From Stomoxys calcitrans (taxonomy: Eukaryota; Arthropoda; Insecta; Diptera; Muscidae), in contig NC_081552.1 in assembly GCF_963082655.1 (NCBI RefSeq), positions 50,687,280-50,751,279 of the forward strand: a DNA stretch of 64,000 nucleotides, read 5' to 3'. Made by a program: the position numbers and the translations under genes. The first letter of the stretch is position 1. Each line of letters opens with the position of its first letter. The notes beneath the pieces are model-generated. The model did no database searches. It worked only from the letters and a program-made list of their open reading frames with translations, and had not been told where the DNA came from. Shown here one piece after another: positions 1 through 10,261 of the stretch.

Positions 1-929
1 ATTTTGTATAAGCTTGGGAGGAAACTGTTTTTATTTGAGAAATATGTGCCATGGAAATTTACATTCGTAGTGAATTTAATCAGGATTTCGTATGTGAATT
101 TATTTACTTGTACTCAAACACGATCCAAATTTTGGATATAAATAAATGATAAGGACCCCTAAAGGTCTAAAAGGTTTTTTGTTGGGATTTTAGCCCCTAA
201 AAGAGCTGTTTAATTCAAAAATCAAACCAAAAAATATTTTAAAAGTATTAAGCCCTTCATGGCAGTTTGTGGAAACATTTTTGAAGCGTACGTGTGAAAT
301 GGGTTCGTTAATAAAATTTCAAACTAAAGCAGACGTTATTTCTTTAACGTAATTTGCAATGCTACAAATTGCCTAAAAAATTCTGTCCAAAAGGGTGTCG
401 CACTGTAAGGTGTCGTTTAATTCAAAATAGAAATTTCAAGCTATAACGAAATATATAATGCACCATTAGAAAGGGTATACAAATGTCTTTATATTCCGGA
501 GAAAATATGGTCAAGGACACATAACCTAGTTACAGTAGGCTCATAAACATACACTTTTTTGGGTTTTCATACTACATGATTTTGCATAATTTGTGTACAA
601 GTATTTTCAGAAAAAACCATAACTCATATAATCTTGAAACTTTAAACTTTAAACCTATCCGTTCCAGGCATTGAACTAATTTTCCAAAATTTGCTATAGT
701 GGAAATTAAAATTGTACATATCGCAAAAAATATATTTCTGACCACTTTTAGATTTTAATGTTTTTTTTTAGAAAAACATAGATATCGTTGACTATCAAAA
801 CGTATTAAGCTTCATATCTAGGTTTTTCTGATTCAGGGTTTTCTCGATTATATATATAAAAAAATTTTGCTCGTTTCTGACCCATTTGGATTTTTGGAGC
901 TTTTTTAAAATAAGTCTATGCCAAGCCAG
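1..929. other. AT-rich stretch without a recognisable gene
   Basis: No long reading frame, domain or RNA gene is visible. A short stretch near 365-405 (gtgtcgcactg) resembles part of the S1 SINE, but it is too short to call. Confidence 0.4.
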
Positions 930-1005
930 TAAGTAAAGGCAAAAATCGGGCGAAGCAGACTATATAATACCCTATACCAACTAATCTACGTACTACTTTT
1001 AATAT
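930..1005 (-). repeat. H2 repeat, 3'-end fragment
   Basis: Read on the minus strand this gives a tatagggtattatatag motif, then an imperfect hairpin (agtctg..cgcccgat) and a cctttacttact end. The same arrangement closes the longer H2 copy at 6410-7063, so this looks like a fragment of that family. The rest of the element is not recognisable. Confidence 0.5.
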
Positions 1006-1250
1006 ATAGAACTCATCTCCAAATATAGTCAGACTTTAATTTTACATACCATTTGAAATATCGAATAGAACCTTGTAAGATTTTTTTACATATGGCAAAA
1101 AGGGGAATTTAAACAGCCTTAGAAGGTCATATCAGATTCAAATTTTGAAAATTTGGATTAGAAGGATGTTTTAACGAACGTTCCACCAACAGAAAATGCT
1201 GCAAAAAAAAAGCTTTTTTAAACAAGGACAGAAAAGCAAGAGATAAATTA

Positions 1251-1757
1251 GTGTCCTTCGTAAGTAATGATAGCCTCGGATACGTCCGTGAGAAAAGAAT
1301 AGCCAAAGAAATGTGGGAGAGCTTGAAGAATGATTTCGCGAAGAAATCAATTACAATTCAAGTTTTGATTAGAAAGCAAATAATGAATATACGCTTAAAA
1401 GAAGCAGAATCTGTGGCGCAACATCTGATGAAATTTTAACATCTGACCAGGAACCTCAAGATGGCTGGAGCAAATGTTGAAAATAGTGATGTTCTTACGC
1501 AATTATTTATATCATTGCCAAAGAAATTTGATCCATTAATAACAACACTTCAAAATTTGGACGAATCCCAGTTGTCTTACAACATGGTAAAGGAAAGGCT
1601 GGTCTTAGAAGAAACAAAAATGGAGCATCGTTCAGAAGGGGTTGAATTTCAGTAAAAACAGCATTTGAAGGTAAAAAGAATTTGAAAAGAAATTTTCAAG
1701 GACGGTGTTACAAATGCCATAAATTTGGACATAAAGCAACTGATTGTCGTCAAAATG
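1251..1757 (+). pseudogene. Ty1/copia gag remnant with zinc knuckle
   Basis: Two short frames (1251-1439 and 1461-1655) contain AKEMWESL, VLIRKQIMNIRLKE and FISLPKKFDPLIT. These match the order of copia-type Gag (a UBN2-like retrotransposon gag domain). Downstream, 1706-1747 encodes a CX2CX4HX4C zinc knuckle (CYKCHKFGHKATDC), the RNA-binding part of nucleocapsid. Stops and frameshifts separate the pieces, so no functional Gag can be made. The 5' LTR was not identified. It belongs with the protease, integrase, RT and RNase H remnants that follow in the same order as in Ty1/copia. Confidence 0.85.
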
Positions 1758-1865
1758 AAGCCAAAGTGCATTAAAAGACCCTAAATATACACAAAAAGAC
1801 CATAGCAAATCAGTTTATTTTATGCAGATGCAGATTATTCAAGTTCTGGTATGTCTTGCGTAAAA

Positions 1866-2484
1866 TTTAGATTCTGGTGCAAGCGACCATTTGGTTAAGG
1901 GAAATGGTATTTAGAATCGATGGCAAAGCTTGTAACTCCCGTGGAGATAAGAATAGCTAAAGGCAATTAATTTCTGATTAAAAATTATAAAGGCATAACT
2001 AAATTCAGCAGCAACAGAGATTAAGATGTCATATTGAAAAATGTTATATAGATTCCACATCTAAGGGACAATTTATTGTCTGTGAAAAAGATGACATCAG
2101 CCGCCATTGAAGTCAGATTCTTGAAAGACAAGGCATTTATAACAGAAAGAAGCCAAGAAGTAGCGACAGCGTACATGCGTGGTAGTCTATACGAGGTCAG
2201 TTTTAATATTGGCAAACATGTCGCAGATATATCAAATTCCAAAAAGTTGTGGCTCAAAAGATATGGACATTTTGGTCCTCGTTTAAGGAACTGGTGAATA
2301 AAAACATGGTACTAGATATGGATTTAAAACCAGAAAAGATTAATTTTTGTGACTTTTGCATCGAGGGAAAATAATGTCGTGACCCTTTAAATAAAACACG
2401 TGAAAAGTCTACTAGTCCACTTCAGAGGATTCACTCTGATGTCTGCGGTTCAATCGATCCCGTAGCTTGGGATGGTTCAAAGTA
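1866..2484 (+). pseudogene. Ty1/copia protease and integrase N-terminal remnant
   Basis: 1866-1898 reads LDSGASDHLVK, the aspartic protease active-site motif of retrotransposons (D-S/T-G), with an in-frame stop just upstream. 2023-2297 is a GAG-pre-integrase region (IPHLRDNLLSVKKM). About 2343-2484 carries CDFCIEGK and then HSDVCG, whose Asp is the expected first catalytic residue of the copia integrase. Several stops are present. The frame is cut at 2484 by the Tc1-like insertion and resumes at 4131. Confidence 0.85.
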
Positions 2485-2511
2485 CAGCGGTCAAAAAAAG
2501 TATTCATCATT
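2485..2511 (+). repeat. Left terminal inverted repeat of the Tc1-like element
   Basis: 27 bp starting cagcggtc, with its exact inverted partner at 4102-4128. A direct repeat of its last 19 bp (aaaaaaagtattcatcatt) lies inside the element at 2688-2706. This gives an IR/DR arrangement like that of Minos or Sleeping Beauty type elements, where both repeats bind transposase. Confidence 0.9.
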
Positions 2512-2834
2512 AGCAAAATTGATAATAAATTCACTTATTTTGGGTAATTGAAGAAAATTTAAAGTAAACAAATAATGCAGTTTTATGCAATAGTTTATTT
2601 TTCGTAATATGTTTTAAAATAAATTCAAAAAATAAATTTAATTAGCGCAAAAAATGCAATTTTAAATAATAACACCAAAAACAGAACAAAAAAAGTATTC
2701 ATCATTGATGTGCTATCATCAAAGTCAAATTCAAATATTATTTGGGAATCCCCCTTTTCTGTTTTATTTAGTAAAGGAGGCTTTGCCCTTGACAGCAAAT
2801 ATTTAATTTCATTGAAAATATAGTTTTTGTCAAA

Positions 2835-3911
2835 ATGGGTCGTAAGCAAAACGAGGTTTCTGATGAGGTAAAAGTTTTGATAATAAAACACCACAGGAAT
2901 GGTTTAACTCAAAAAACTATCAGTGAAATATTAAATAGACCACGATCTACTATACAATCCATCATCAGAAAGTGGACAGAAACGAAAACTGTTGACAATA
3001 AACCAAGATCTGGTCGACCAAAAGCACTTTCAGTTGGAGATGTGCGTTGGCTAGTGCGGCAAGTTCAGAAAACTCCGAAGACAAATGCGACCATTCTTCG
3101 TAAAAACACTATGGAATATTTAGGGAAGGAAGTTACTACACAAACAATTCGAAATACACTCAAAAGGCATAGTTACAGAGGAAGAACTGCACGTAAGAAG
3201 CCCTTTATAAATAAAATAAACCGAGTGAAAAGGCTAAACTTCGCAAAAATGTATGTAAAACAGCCCGAATCATTTTGGAAAACAGTCATTTTTGCAGACG
3301 AGAGCAAGTTTAATCTTTTTGGGTGCGATGGAAAGGTCATAGTGTACAGAAAACCAAATACAGAGCTTGAAGAACGAAACACAGTTGCTACTGTAAAACA
3401 TGGTGGAGGTGGTTTAATGGTTTGGGGGTGTATGGCGGCTTCAGGAGCGGGAAATCTTGAAATTATTAATGGAGTAATGGATCATAAGTATTACATTGAC
3501 ATTTTAAAGAGGAATTTAAAAGATAGTGCTGTAAAACTTGGGCTTGGTAATAACTTTCAATATTATCAAGATAATGACCCCAAACATTCTGCTTTAAATA
3601 CCAAGATGTGGATGCTGTATAACTGCCCCAAAGTCATTAAAACTCCTCCTCAAAGTCCCGACTTGAACCCAATTGAACATCTTTGGGAACATCTCGAACG
3701 CAAATTGAGAACGCGCAATTTTTCGAGCAAGAGTCAAATGCAACAGGTGATAATGGAGGAATGGACTAATATAGACCAAAATATAACCGCTAAATTAGTC
3801 CAATCGATGTCAAACCGAAACTTCAAAAGAAGTTATAAGACGCGGTGGTCGAATAACAAAGTATTAATTTTTTTAAATTATGTTATTTATTTTTTTGTTT
3901 TTTTGCAATGA
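2835..3911 (+). CDS. Tc1-like DD34E transposase, intact
   Basis: A 358-residue open frame, close to the 340-360 residues usual for Tc1 transposases. Residues 1-110 carry two helix-turn-helix units of the paired-like type (LTQKTISEILNRPRSTIQS, then a GRPKALS hinge), which bind the terminal repeats. The catalytic residues are visible: Asp in IFADESKF, Asp in YYQDNDPKH, and Glu in DLNPIEHLW with 34 residues between the last two, hence DD34E. LMVWGCM is also typical. The start is the first Met (MGRKQNEVSDE), which aligns with the normal N-terminus. The stop codon lies inside the right inner direct repeat (3907-3925), and the last residues are hydrophobic (FLNYVIYFFVFLQ), possibly a recent stop shift. 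It should act in the nucleus, excising and reinserting the element at TA. No frameshift or missing key residue is seen. Confidence 0.93.
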   Translation: MGRKQNEVSDEVKVLIIKHHRNGLTQKTISEILNRPRSTIQSIIRKWTETKTVDNKPRSGRPKALSVGDVRWLVRQVQKTPKTNATILRKNTMEYLGKEVTTQTIRNTLKRHSYRGRTARKKPFINKINRVKRLNFAKMYVKQPESFWKTVIFADESKFNLFGCDGKVIVYRKPNTELEERNTVATVKHGGGGLMVWGCMAASGAGNLEIINGVMDHKYYIDILKRNLKDSAVKLGLGNNFQYYQDNDPKHSALNTKMWMLYNCPKVIKTPPQSPDLNPIEHLWEHLERKLRTRNFSSKSQMQQVIMEEWTNIDQNITAKLVQSMSNRNFKRSYKTRWSNNKVLIFLNYVIYFFVFLQ

Positions 3912-4101
3912 TGAATACTTTTTTTGTTTAATTTTTTGTGTTCAGCTGTAAAATGGCCCTTTTTGTTCCAATAAATACTATTTTTTTCTTTAAAAACAAT
4001 GAAATTGTGTACATATATATCACACAAGCACTACTGCATCATTAGTTTAATATGTTTTTATTCCAATTGTCTTTTGTAGACTTATTAAAAAAAAAACATT
4101 G

Positions 4102-4128
4102 AATGATGAATACTTTTTTTGACCGCTG
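4102..4128 (-). repeat. Right terminal inverted repeat of the Tc1-like element
   Basis: 27 bp ending gaccgctg, identical to the left end when inverted. Its inner direct-repeat partner is at 3907-3925 (aatgatgaatac...). The pair spans about 220 bp, similar to the left end. Confidence 0.9.
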
Positions 4129-4130
4129 TA

Positions 4131-4704
4131 CATTGTATCTTTTATTGATGACTACACCCATTTCACCGTGATATATGTTTACAATCAATAAGAAGTCCGA
4201 AGTGTTTGAAAAATTCGTGGAGTATGAAGCATTGGCTTGTGCAAAATTTGGTATTGTAATTTCAAAAGGGTAGAGAATATGGGTCAAAGGAACTGGTATA
4301 AAAACAAAGGTATTCAAGTAGAAGAATCAATTCCTTACTGTCCTCAGCAAAATAGCATAGTAGAAAGGTTCAACACTGATGGAAAAGTAAGAACCATGCT
4401 GCTCGAATCCGGTATACCAAAGAACATGTGGAACGAAGCTGCCCTGACAGCTCTTTACCCAATCAACCGAAGTCCGACCAAATCAATATTAGCAAATGTA
4501 ACTCCAGCAGAAATGTGGTACGGAAGCAAACCAGATGTTGATAATTTGAGAGTTTTTAAATGCGGAGCTTACGCTTGGGTGCCGAAACAAAAACGAAAGA
4601 AACTTGATTCTAAAAGTCAACAATTGGTAATGTTGAGATATGTTCCAAATAGATACAAATTATGGAACATGCAAACTAGGAAGATAATCAAATCACTTCA
4701 ATAG
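4131..4704 (+). pseudogene. Ty1/copia integrase core remnant
   Basis: The copia frame resumes directly after the Tc1-like element with SFIDDYTHFT, which includes the second catalytic Asp of integrase. After frameshifts, 4237-4704 contains YCPQQNSIVERFN, whose Glu fits the third catalytic position, and then RVFKCGAYAWVPKQKRKKLD, the usual copia C-terminal integrase region. The domain order is right but the frame is broken between about 4190 and 4240. Confidence 0.85.
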
Positions 4705-5048
4705 ATGTTAAATTCAACGAGTCATGTTATGCCTATAAAGAAGAGAAACCCGAAACCCCTGCACAAATTGTAAGAAGTAGTATGGAAGAAGAGTGTGATG
4801 AAATCCCTGCACGAATTATTAGGAGTTACATGCAAGAAGAGGGTGAAAATAGCGTGCCTGTTATCCAAGCATCCAACAATACTATAGAAAATGGTCCACC
4901 TGATATAGGAAATAATGACGAAACATCGAACAACTAAAATGAAGAGCATGTCACGGATAATGGAAATAGTAGTGGTGGCGACACACTAGATGACGAATTG
5001 TAGGATACTCCAAGAAGAACTCGAACAAAGAGGATTCCAAATAGGTTT
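4705..5048 (+). pseudogene. Ty1/copia linker between integrase and RT
   Basis: Translated pieces are rich in Glu, Asn and Ser, with a duplicated segment of about 60 bp: gaaacccctgcacaaattgt near 4749 and gaaatccctgcacgaattat near 4800. Stops interrupt the frame. Low-complexity linkers are normal between integrase and reverse transcriptase in copia elements. Confidence 0.55.
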
Positions 5049-5700
5049 TTGGGTTTTAAGTTAGGATTTTCTGCTTATATAAAAGAGGAATTCCCCATGG
5101 ATGTTCCAGAAACATATGACGACATTAATCGCAGAGCAGATGAAAAAATGTGGATTAAAGCCATAAATGATGAATTGAAATCAATGGAAGCGAATAAAGT
5201 TTGGAAATATGAAAGACCCCTCATCAACACGGCAAAATTGCTAAAATCTAAGTGGATATTCAATATCAAGTATAACGAAGATGGAAAACCACTAAGATAC
5301 AAAGAAAAGGATTGGACTATAACGAAGTATACGCGCCTACCGCTAAACTTTCAACAGTTCGTGTGGTACTAGCGATTACAGTGAATAATGGTTTAGTTTT
5401 TTATCAAATCGACGCAAAAACGGCGTTTTTGCATGGTTCATTAAAAGAAATTTTTATGCAAATTCCAGAGGGTGTCTCTGAAAGAAAAAACATGGCTTGT
5501 CGTATATTAAAGTCTGTATATGGTTTAAAACTTGCTGCCAAGTGTTGGAATGGCACTCTTAATAATTAGCTAATAGCTCTTAGATACGTAAGATCAAATC
5601 ACGACTACTGTGTATACACAAAATTTGTGAACGACGAGGTAATCTATATCATACTTTATGTGGATGACCTACAGAAAGTTGCTTGTCAGTATAAAGTTTA
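5049..5700 (+). pseudogene. Ty1/copia reverse transcriptase remnant
   Basis: 5049-5372 gives EKMWIKAINDELKSMEANK and then KWIFNIKYNEDGKPLRYK. A frameshift leads to 5312-5569 with DYNEVYAPTAKLSTVRVVLA, QIDAKTAFLHGSLKEIFMQ and KSVYGLKLAAKCW, all hallmarks of the copia-type RT (RVT_2). 5657-5668 encodes the catalytic YVDD box. Stops at about 5567 and 5716 and at least one frameshift disable it. Confidence 0.9.
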
Positions 5701-5754
5701 TCATGCTATGCGTTAGACCGGATATATGTTACCATGTGAGTTATCTGGGACGTT

Positions 5755-6275
5755 TTCAACAAAATCCCTCGAAGTAACACTGGCAATCGGTTAAAAGGAT
5801 TTTAAGATATCTTAAATGGATAATGAAGACCAAATTACATTTCGAAAAGAAAAGTGATGAAGCCCCTTTTCTAGGGTTTGCTGATGCAGATTGGGCCAGT
5901 AATGAAGTGGATCGAAAATCGGTAAGTGGTATTAAAATGTTTGGATGAAAGGTATCCTGGGCAAGTACAAGCAAGTAGACTGTGGCTACATCGTCGATTG
6001 AATCTCAATATGTGGCATTAAGCTCTGTAGTCTCAGAAGCAATTTGGTTAGGTGACGTACTTCAAAATTTAACATTATTAAAAATTTAACCTGTAACAAT
6101 TTATGAAGACAATCATGGATGTATATGCATGGCGTCAAATGTTGAAACCAAGAAAACGAAGCATATAGACATCAAACCTCACTTCATTAGAGATTACATC
6201 GAAAAAGGAATTATCAATCTCCAACCTATCGCAACATCTGATCAGCAGTTAGATTTAATAAATTATGTAAATTAT
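5755..6275 (+). pseudogene. Ty1/copia RNase H remnant
   Basis: Fragments read ILRYLKWIMKTKLHF, GFADADWASN, SSIESQYVALSS and TKHIDIKPHFIRDYI, the conserved blocks of the copia RNase H in their usual order, including the DADWA active-site motif. In-frame stops occur near 5945 and 5980. The end of the frame lies about 25 bp before the putative polypurine tract, as expected. Confidence 0.85.
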
Positions 6276-6289
6276 TAGATTGTATGATT

Positions 6290-6409
6290 GAGAAGGGGTG
6301 TTGTAAAAAAAAATAATCATACAAACCTTTGAATTTTGTCTACTTTATTAAATCAATCATAGTAACTGTACTTGTATGTTATGTAAATGAATTTTGCTGA
6401 ATATATTGT
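6290..6409 (+). repeat. Putative polypurine tract and truncated 3' LTR
   Basis: gagaagggg at 6290-6298 is a plausible polypurine tract followed at once by tgttgt, the TG start expected for an LTR. The LTR can be followed only to about 6409, where an H2 repeat begins. The upstream LTR is not recognised, so this cannot be confirmed by LTR pairing. Confidence 0.55.
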
Positions 6410-7063
6410 TTATACCCTACACCACTACTGTGGTACAGGGTATTATAATTTAGTGAATTCGTTTGTAACACCCAAAAGGAAGAGAGATAGACCCATTGAT
6501 AAGTATACCGATCGACTCAGAATCACTTTCTGATTCGATTTAGCTATGTCCGTCTGTCTGAATGTTCGTCTGTCTGTATGTCCGTCTGTCCATGTCAATT
6601 TGTGTACAAACTACAGGTCGCAATTTTCATCCGATATCGTCGGTTTTCGGCCTAGAGACAAAGCCTATTGAAATTGGAAAAAAGTCGGTTCAGATTTGGA
6701 TTTAGCTCCCATATACATGTTCGTCCGATTTGCAGTAATAATGCAATAAAATGGTCATTTATTACCCGATTCTCTCGAAACTTGTCAGGAAGGATTTTCT
6801 AATGACGCTCGACAATGGTGAATTTCATGGAAATCGGTTCAGTATTATTTATAGCTCCCATATATATATTCGTCAGATTTTGGGTAATTTGCAATAATGT
6901 TGTCATTTGTCAACCGTAGCTATTACATTTTGAACATATTTTTGCTCGCCGAGGTCCATCAAAAATAGTTCCGAATTGGATATAGCTCCCACATTGTACT
7001 TATAGGGTAGGTGTAGGGTATTATACAGTCGATACCGTCCGACTTTTGGCCCTTCCTTACTAG
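6410..7063 (+). repeat. H2 repeat, near full length
   Basis: Starts ttataccctacaccactac and ends with ggtgtagggtattata, then a hairpin (gtcg...cgac) and ccttccttac. Between them lie three degenerate copies of a tatagctcccatata motif (about 6702, 6850 and 6980) and a gtccgtctgtct run. The inverted end motifs and distal hairpin match the architecture of the H1 family, so both may be non-autonomous Helentron/DINE-like elements. Small reading frames inside are not genes. Confidence 0.6.
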
Positions 7064-7768
7064 TTTTTTCTTGGGAACGGTTCTGTGAACAATTTTTCAA
7101 ATACTTTTCCTTTAAAACAAAATCTTTTTTCTTTTCAAAACCAACTAATTCTATAAAATTGCCAAATTTTGTAAAGATTGGACCAAAATTATGGCTTCTA
7201 CAGTCTTAAAACGCCACATCGGATGAAAGATATAAATCAGAACCGATGTTGTTCAAAATCAATAGCGTTCGTCCTTGGACCAAGGAAGTGACGTGTGCAA
7301 ACTTTAATAAGGGATGTGAGATTTTATTGATAACTATTTTCTTCATCTTTGTTGTTATGTAATCTATATAAATTCATATTCGGCGATATCTTTAAACGCA
7401 CTAACCCTTAATGCTAGACATTTTAATTGAAAATTTTCAAAAATCTTTTCACTATTCTAGGGTCTTTAAAGTAAGTCATGTATGTCAGCTCAGATTTATA
7501 TAAAATCAATGAAACAATCAAAGTTGCATACTGATGACATCCATAAAATTTAATTTATGCAATGTAGTGCTATGTATGCCCTTCGTAACGGCATAGAGCC
7601 GTTGATTAATTTCTACCAAATATGTATCGTATATATATACGATATATTAGCATTATATATCCATAAATCTGATGCGTTTTAGTTATTTATTTTTATTTCT
7701 TATTAATATTAAGAAAAACCCTGGATGGCCGGTAGGATTCCCAACATAGGAAAGAGGTCCGCAGACTT
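7064..7768. other. No gene recognised
   Basis: AT-rich DNA. Parts near 7150-7220 (gccaaattttgtaaagattg) resemble the flank of the 'tatagctccc' repeats but could not be assigned. Around 7625-7650 is a short tatatacgatatat palindrome. Confidence 0.35.
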
Positions 7769-7929
7769 TATACGAGGGTTACCTTTTATATATCGGGATC
7801 AGAGAACAGAAAATATTTTTATTTCGGGATTGGAGAACACACAAATATTATTCATTAGAAATAGCTTTACTGTTTTTCAAAATATTTTCCATGCGTTTGA
7901 ATCAATTATCGAAGCACTTTTGCCACTCT

Positions 7930-8784
7930 GATTGAGGTATCTCCAAAACCTGTATTCAGAACGCATCAACGGCTTCGTCAGGTGTCGAAAAACGTTGACC
8001 TCTCATTTTATTTTTTACGTACGGGAATAAAGAGAAGTCATCCGGTGCCAAGTCAGGACTATACGGCAGATGACTTATCAAAACGATGTTTTGAGTGCAC
8101 AAAAGTGCTGTTGTTTCGTATATTTTTTTTTTTTGAACGATTGACAGATTGTGTGGTATCCAACGCGAATAAATTTTTATGACGGTCAAATGTTCATGCA
8201 ATATTGAATGTATGCTGGTCTCACTTATGACTAAGGTTATCTTAATTTCACGATGGGTCACATGACGATCTTGCAATATTATTGGGTTGCCCAAAAAGTA
8301 ATTGCGTATTTTTTATATAGTCGGCGTTGACAAATTTTTTCACAGCTTGTGACTCTGTAATTGCATTCTTTCTTCAGTTATCAGTTATCAGCTGTTACTT
8401 TTAGTAACAGTCAGTCAGTTATCAGCTGTTACTTTTAGCTTGCTTTAGAAAAAAAGTGTAAAAAAATATATTTGTTTAAAGTTCATTCTAAGTTTTATTA
8501 AAAATGCATTTACTTTATTTTAAAAAATCCGCAATTACTTTTTGGGCAACCCAATAGTTTGCGCACAGCATCAATGGTTGTTTGAAAAAAAACTGATTTT
8601 GGACGACCTTCACGAAATTCGTCTTGGATTGAACTACGACCTCGGTTGAATTCACCATACCATTGATAAACACTAGTCCTTAATGGAGCTTCAACGCCAA
8701 AAATTCGATTAAGTTCATCGATGCACTGTTTTTATGATAGTTGTAAAAAATAATCACACGAAAATGTTCACGATTTAATTCCAT
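7930..8784 (-). pseudogene. Mariner transposase pseudogene
   Basis: Reading from 8784 downward: MELNREHFRVIIFYN (first HTH region), then after frameshifts ILQDRHVTHREIKI, SIHSILHEHLTVIKIYSRWIPHNLS (second HTH) and, directly joined, YETTALLCTQNIVLISHLPYSPDLAPDDF, the block with the last catalytic Asp of a DD34D mariner. The segment with the first two catalytic Asp residues is deleted between the two blocks, so it cannot be active. The MITE at 8282-8554 interrupts it just before ILQDRHVT. Confidence 0.88.
8282..8554 (-). mobile_element. Mariner-type MITE with ttgggttgcccaaaaag ends, copy 1
   Basis: 273 bp flanked by TA on both sides (8280-8281 and 8555-8556). The ends ttgggttgcccaaaaagtaa and its inverse are near-perfect. 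No coding potential. The TA duplication and length fit a MITE mobilised by a mariner-like transposase. It contains a near-tandem duplication of about 30 bp (cagttatcagctgttacttt, twice near 8378-8435), which explains why it is longer than the second copy at 45353-45589. Confidence 0.92.
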
Positions 8785-8959
8785 TTTTTGGGCGAGATGA
8801 ATCTTTCAAGTTACTGTAAACAGCACCAATAGCGCTCGTATGTCAAAACGTTCTGTGTTCGTATAACATCAAAAATGTCAAGCTTTACGATAGAGCTGTC
8901 AGTTGGCAGGTTGCAACACAACGGTTGTCCAATCGCGAAATATAAAAAAGCTACACTCG

Positions 8960-9495
8960 GTGTTTTTATATAGTATACTTCTTGGCCAGCAATGGTACTA
9001 TTCTTGGACTTTTTGCTAATACGTTTGTTTTTCCAGAAAAACGTTTGCGAATAGTGGGACAAATTTCATTCAGATTTCGTCCCCCTTGAGTCTTTTTCAA
9101 GACTCAGAAGTGTTGCCTTTGCTATATCATAAAATCGACGGTCATCAATAGTTGATGTTTTACGTATGAGTCCGAGGTTTTCGGCCAGTTCTTTATTTAA
9201 TTAGGTTTTGGCAATCGTTTGATCAAAGCATCCCACTATATCTTAAATTTATCTGTATATTTTTCATAGTATTTTGATTACTTTTCGCAGTTTTGAGCTT
9301 ATTCTCGCCTTTCTTTGGAACAGTGTTTTTTCTAAGTCCCACTATTACAGAAATTATTGTTTAAAATTTATTCGAAACTATTTCAACAACTTTATTATCA
9401 TTTTTCTACATTCGGTTTTCACTTCTTTTATTTAATTTTATAACATATCATTAATACTCTGAACAACACTATTCAAAGACCAAACGAGAATCCGG
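8960..9495 (-). other. Unidentified region, possibly decayed coding DNA
   Basis: Minus-strand translation gives broken stretches rich in Lys and Arg (for example PKKGENKLK and GKTNVLAKS), reminiscent of a DNA-binding or transposase fragment, but I cannot match it to a family. Stops interrupt every frame. Confidence 0.3.
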
Positions 9496-9499
9496 CACG

Positions 9500-9838
9500 G
9501 GATAACGAGAGCACGAGAAGCACCGCACAGGCCTGATCTTTGAGTTCATTGCTGTCACGGGAAGCTTTGCTGCGAGCTACCGGGCGCGTCCACAAGTTGC
9601 GGATAGTGGAATGCACCATACGGAGAAGCTGCAACGACAGGCGCGGACAATCAGAGGTATCGAGAGGAGAGTGTCAGTGAGAGGACGGGTGGCACCGGCT
9701 CTTGCACAAATACTGAGTGCCTATGATGCTCGATATCACAAGGCGAGTTATTGGCGCCTTTAAATAACCGGTGGCTCACACAGGAGTTTGATCCACCTCC
9801 ACATGAAAATGTGGCTACAACTACTACTACTACTACTA
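9500..9838 (+). repeat. S2 short interspersed repeat
   Basis: A GC-richer segment of about 340 bp running from ggcacgggataacgagagca to a tail gtggctacaactactact. It shares gcgtccacaagttgcggata, ggcaccggctcttgcacaaa and gagttattggcgcctttaaa with copies at 28918, 32551 (minus), 37150 (minus) and 61378. It has no coding frame and ends in an AAC/ACT tail like that of the Jockey-like LINE. This suggests a SINE, though pol III boxes are not convincing. Confidence 0.7.
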
Positions 9839-10000
9839 CGGCCTTCCATAGGTGCTTAGGATTATTTCTTTGGTCCTGTGCTATATAAATATGAACCGAT
9901 TTGCTTCAAACATAAAAATTGTCTTCTTCTACACCTATATTTGCTGAATTTCATGAAGATCGGCATATCCGTTGATTTCAACGAAACTTTTGGGTTCAAA

Positions 10001-10107
10001 TACCCCACTGTTCGCCGTTCGGACTCGGCTTTAAAAAGGCCACTTATCATTGAGCTTAAACTCGAATCGGACAGCACTCATTGGTATGAGGAGCTAATTC
10101 TAAACCG
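10001..10107 (+). repeat. S1 SINE, 3'-half fragment
   Basis: Contains cgccgttcggactcggct, cttatcattgagcttaaact and gaatcggacagcactcattg, the conserved 3' half of the tRNA-derived SINE seen in full at 43832-44150. The tRNA-like head is absent. Confidence 0.75.
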
Positions 10108-10160
10108 ATTGGTATACTTAAAAAATTAGTCTAACTCTTTTCCTGTAAAGGCAACGTCAT

Positions 10161-10258
10161 CAACGTTACCGTTATGATTTTTTCAAAAGGGTCAAAAAAG
10201 GGTATTTTTTTAAAGGGTCACAAAAAGGGTGTTTTTTCAAAAAGGTCAAATCCATTTT
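10161..10258 (+). mobile_element. Left end of a TIR element with AAAAGGGTC repeats
   Basis: Begins caacgttaccgttatga and runs into several copies of aaaagggtc. The inverse partner ends at 12807 (tcacaatggtaacgctg) after more aaaagggtc copies. The two halves look like one older element split by insertion of the LINE/SINE cluster at 10262-12700. The 8 bp outside each end (aacgtcat and ggtgtaat) agree loosely, which might be an eroded hAT-like duplication. Confidence 0.55.
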
Positions 10259-10261
10259 TAG

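Larger units (their letters stand above)
2485..4128 (+). mobile_element. Complete Tc1-like transposon inserted in copia
   Basis: The element is 1644 bp and flanked by TA at 2483-2484 and 4129-4130, the target duplication expected for the Tc1/mariner superfamily. The outermost 27 bp (cagcggtcaaaaaaagtatt...) are perfectly inverted at the two ends. It holds a 358-codon open transposase frame. The copia integrase frame stops at its left edge and resumes at its right edge, so it inserted into an already present copia copy. The copia host is badly decayed while this element is intact, so the insertion is the younger event. Confidence 0.95.
7773..8959 (-). mobile_element. Internally deleted mariner carrying a MITE
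   Basis: The right end of the element (7773 onward, cgagggttaccttttatat) and the inverted opposite end near 8959 (cgagtgtagcttttttatat read on the minus strand) look like degenerate terminal repeats of a mariner. About 0.9 kb remains once the 273-bp MITE is discounted, against roughly 1.3 kb for a full mariner. The transposase is present only in pieces. Confidence 0.8.

Noticed and set aside
6540..6600. gtctgtctgt runs as a microsatellite
   Set aside because: They recur at a fixed place in H1 and H2 copies (6550, 42178, 58490, 63640), so they are part of those repeats.
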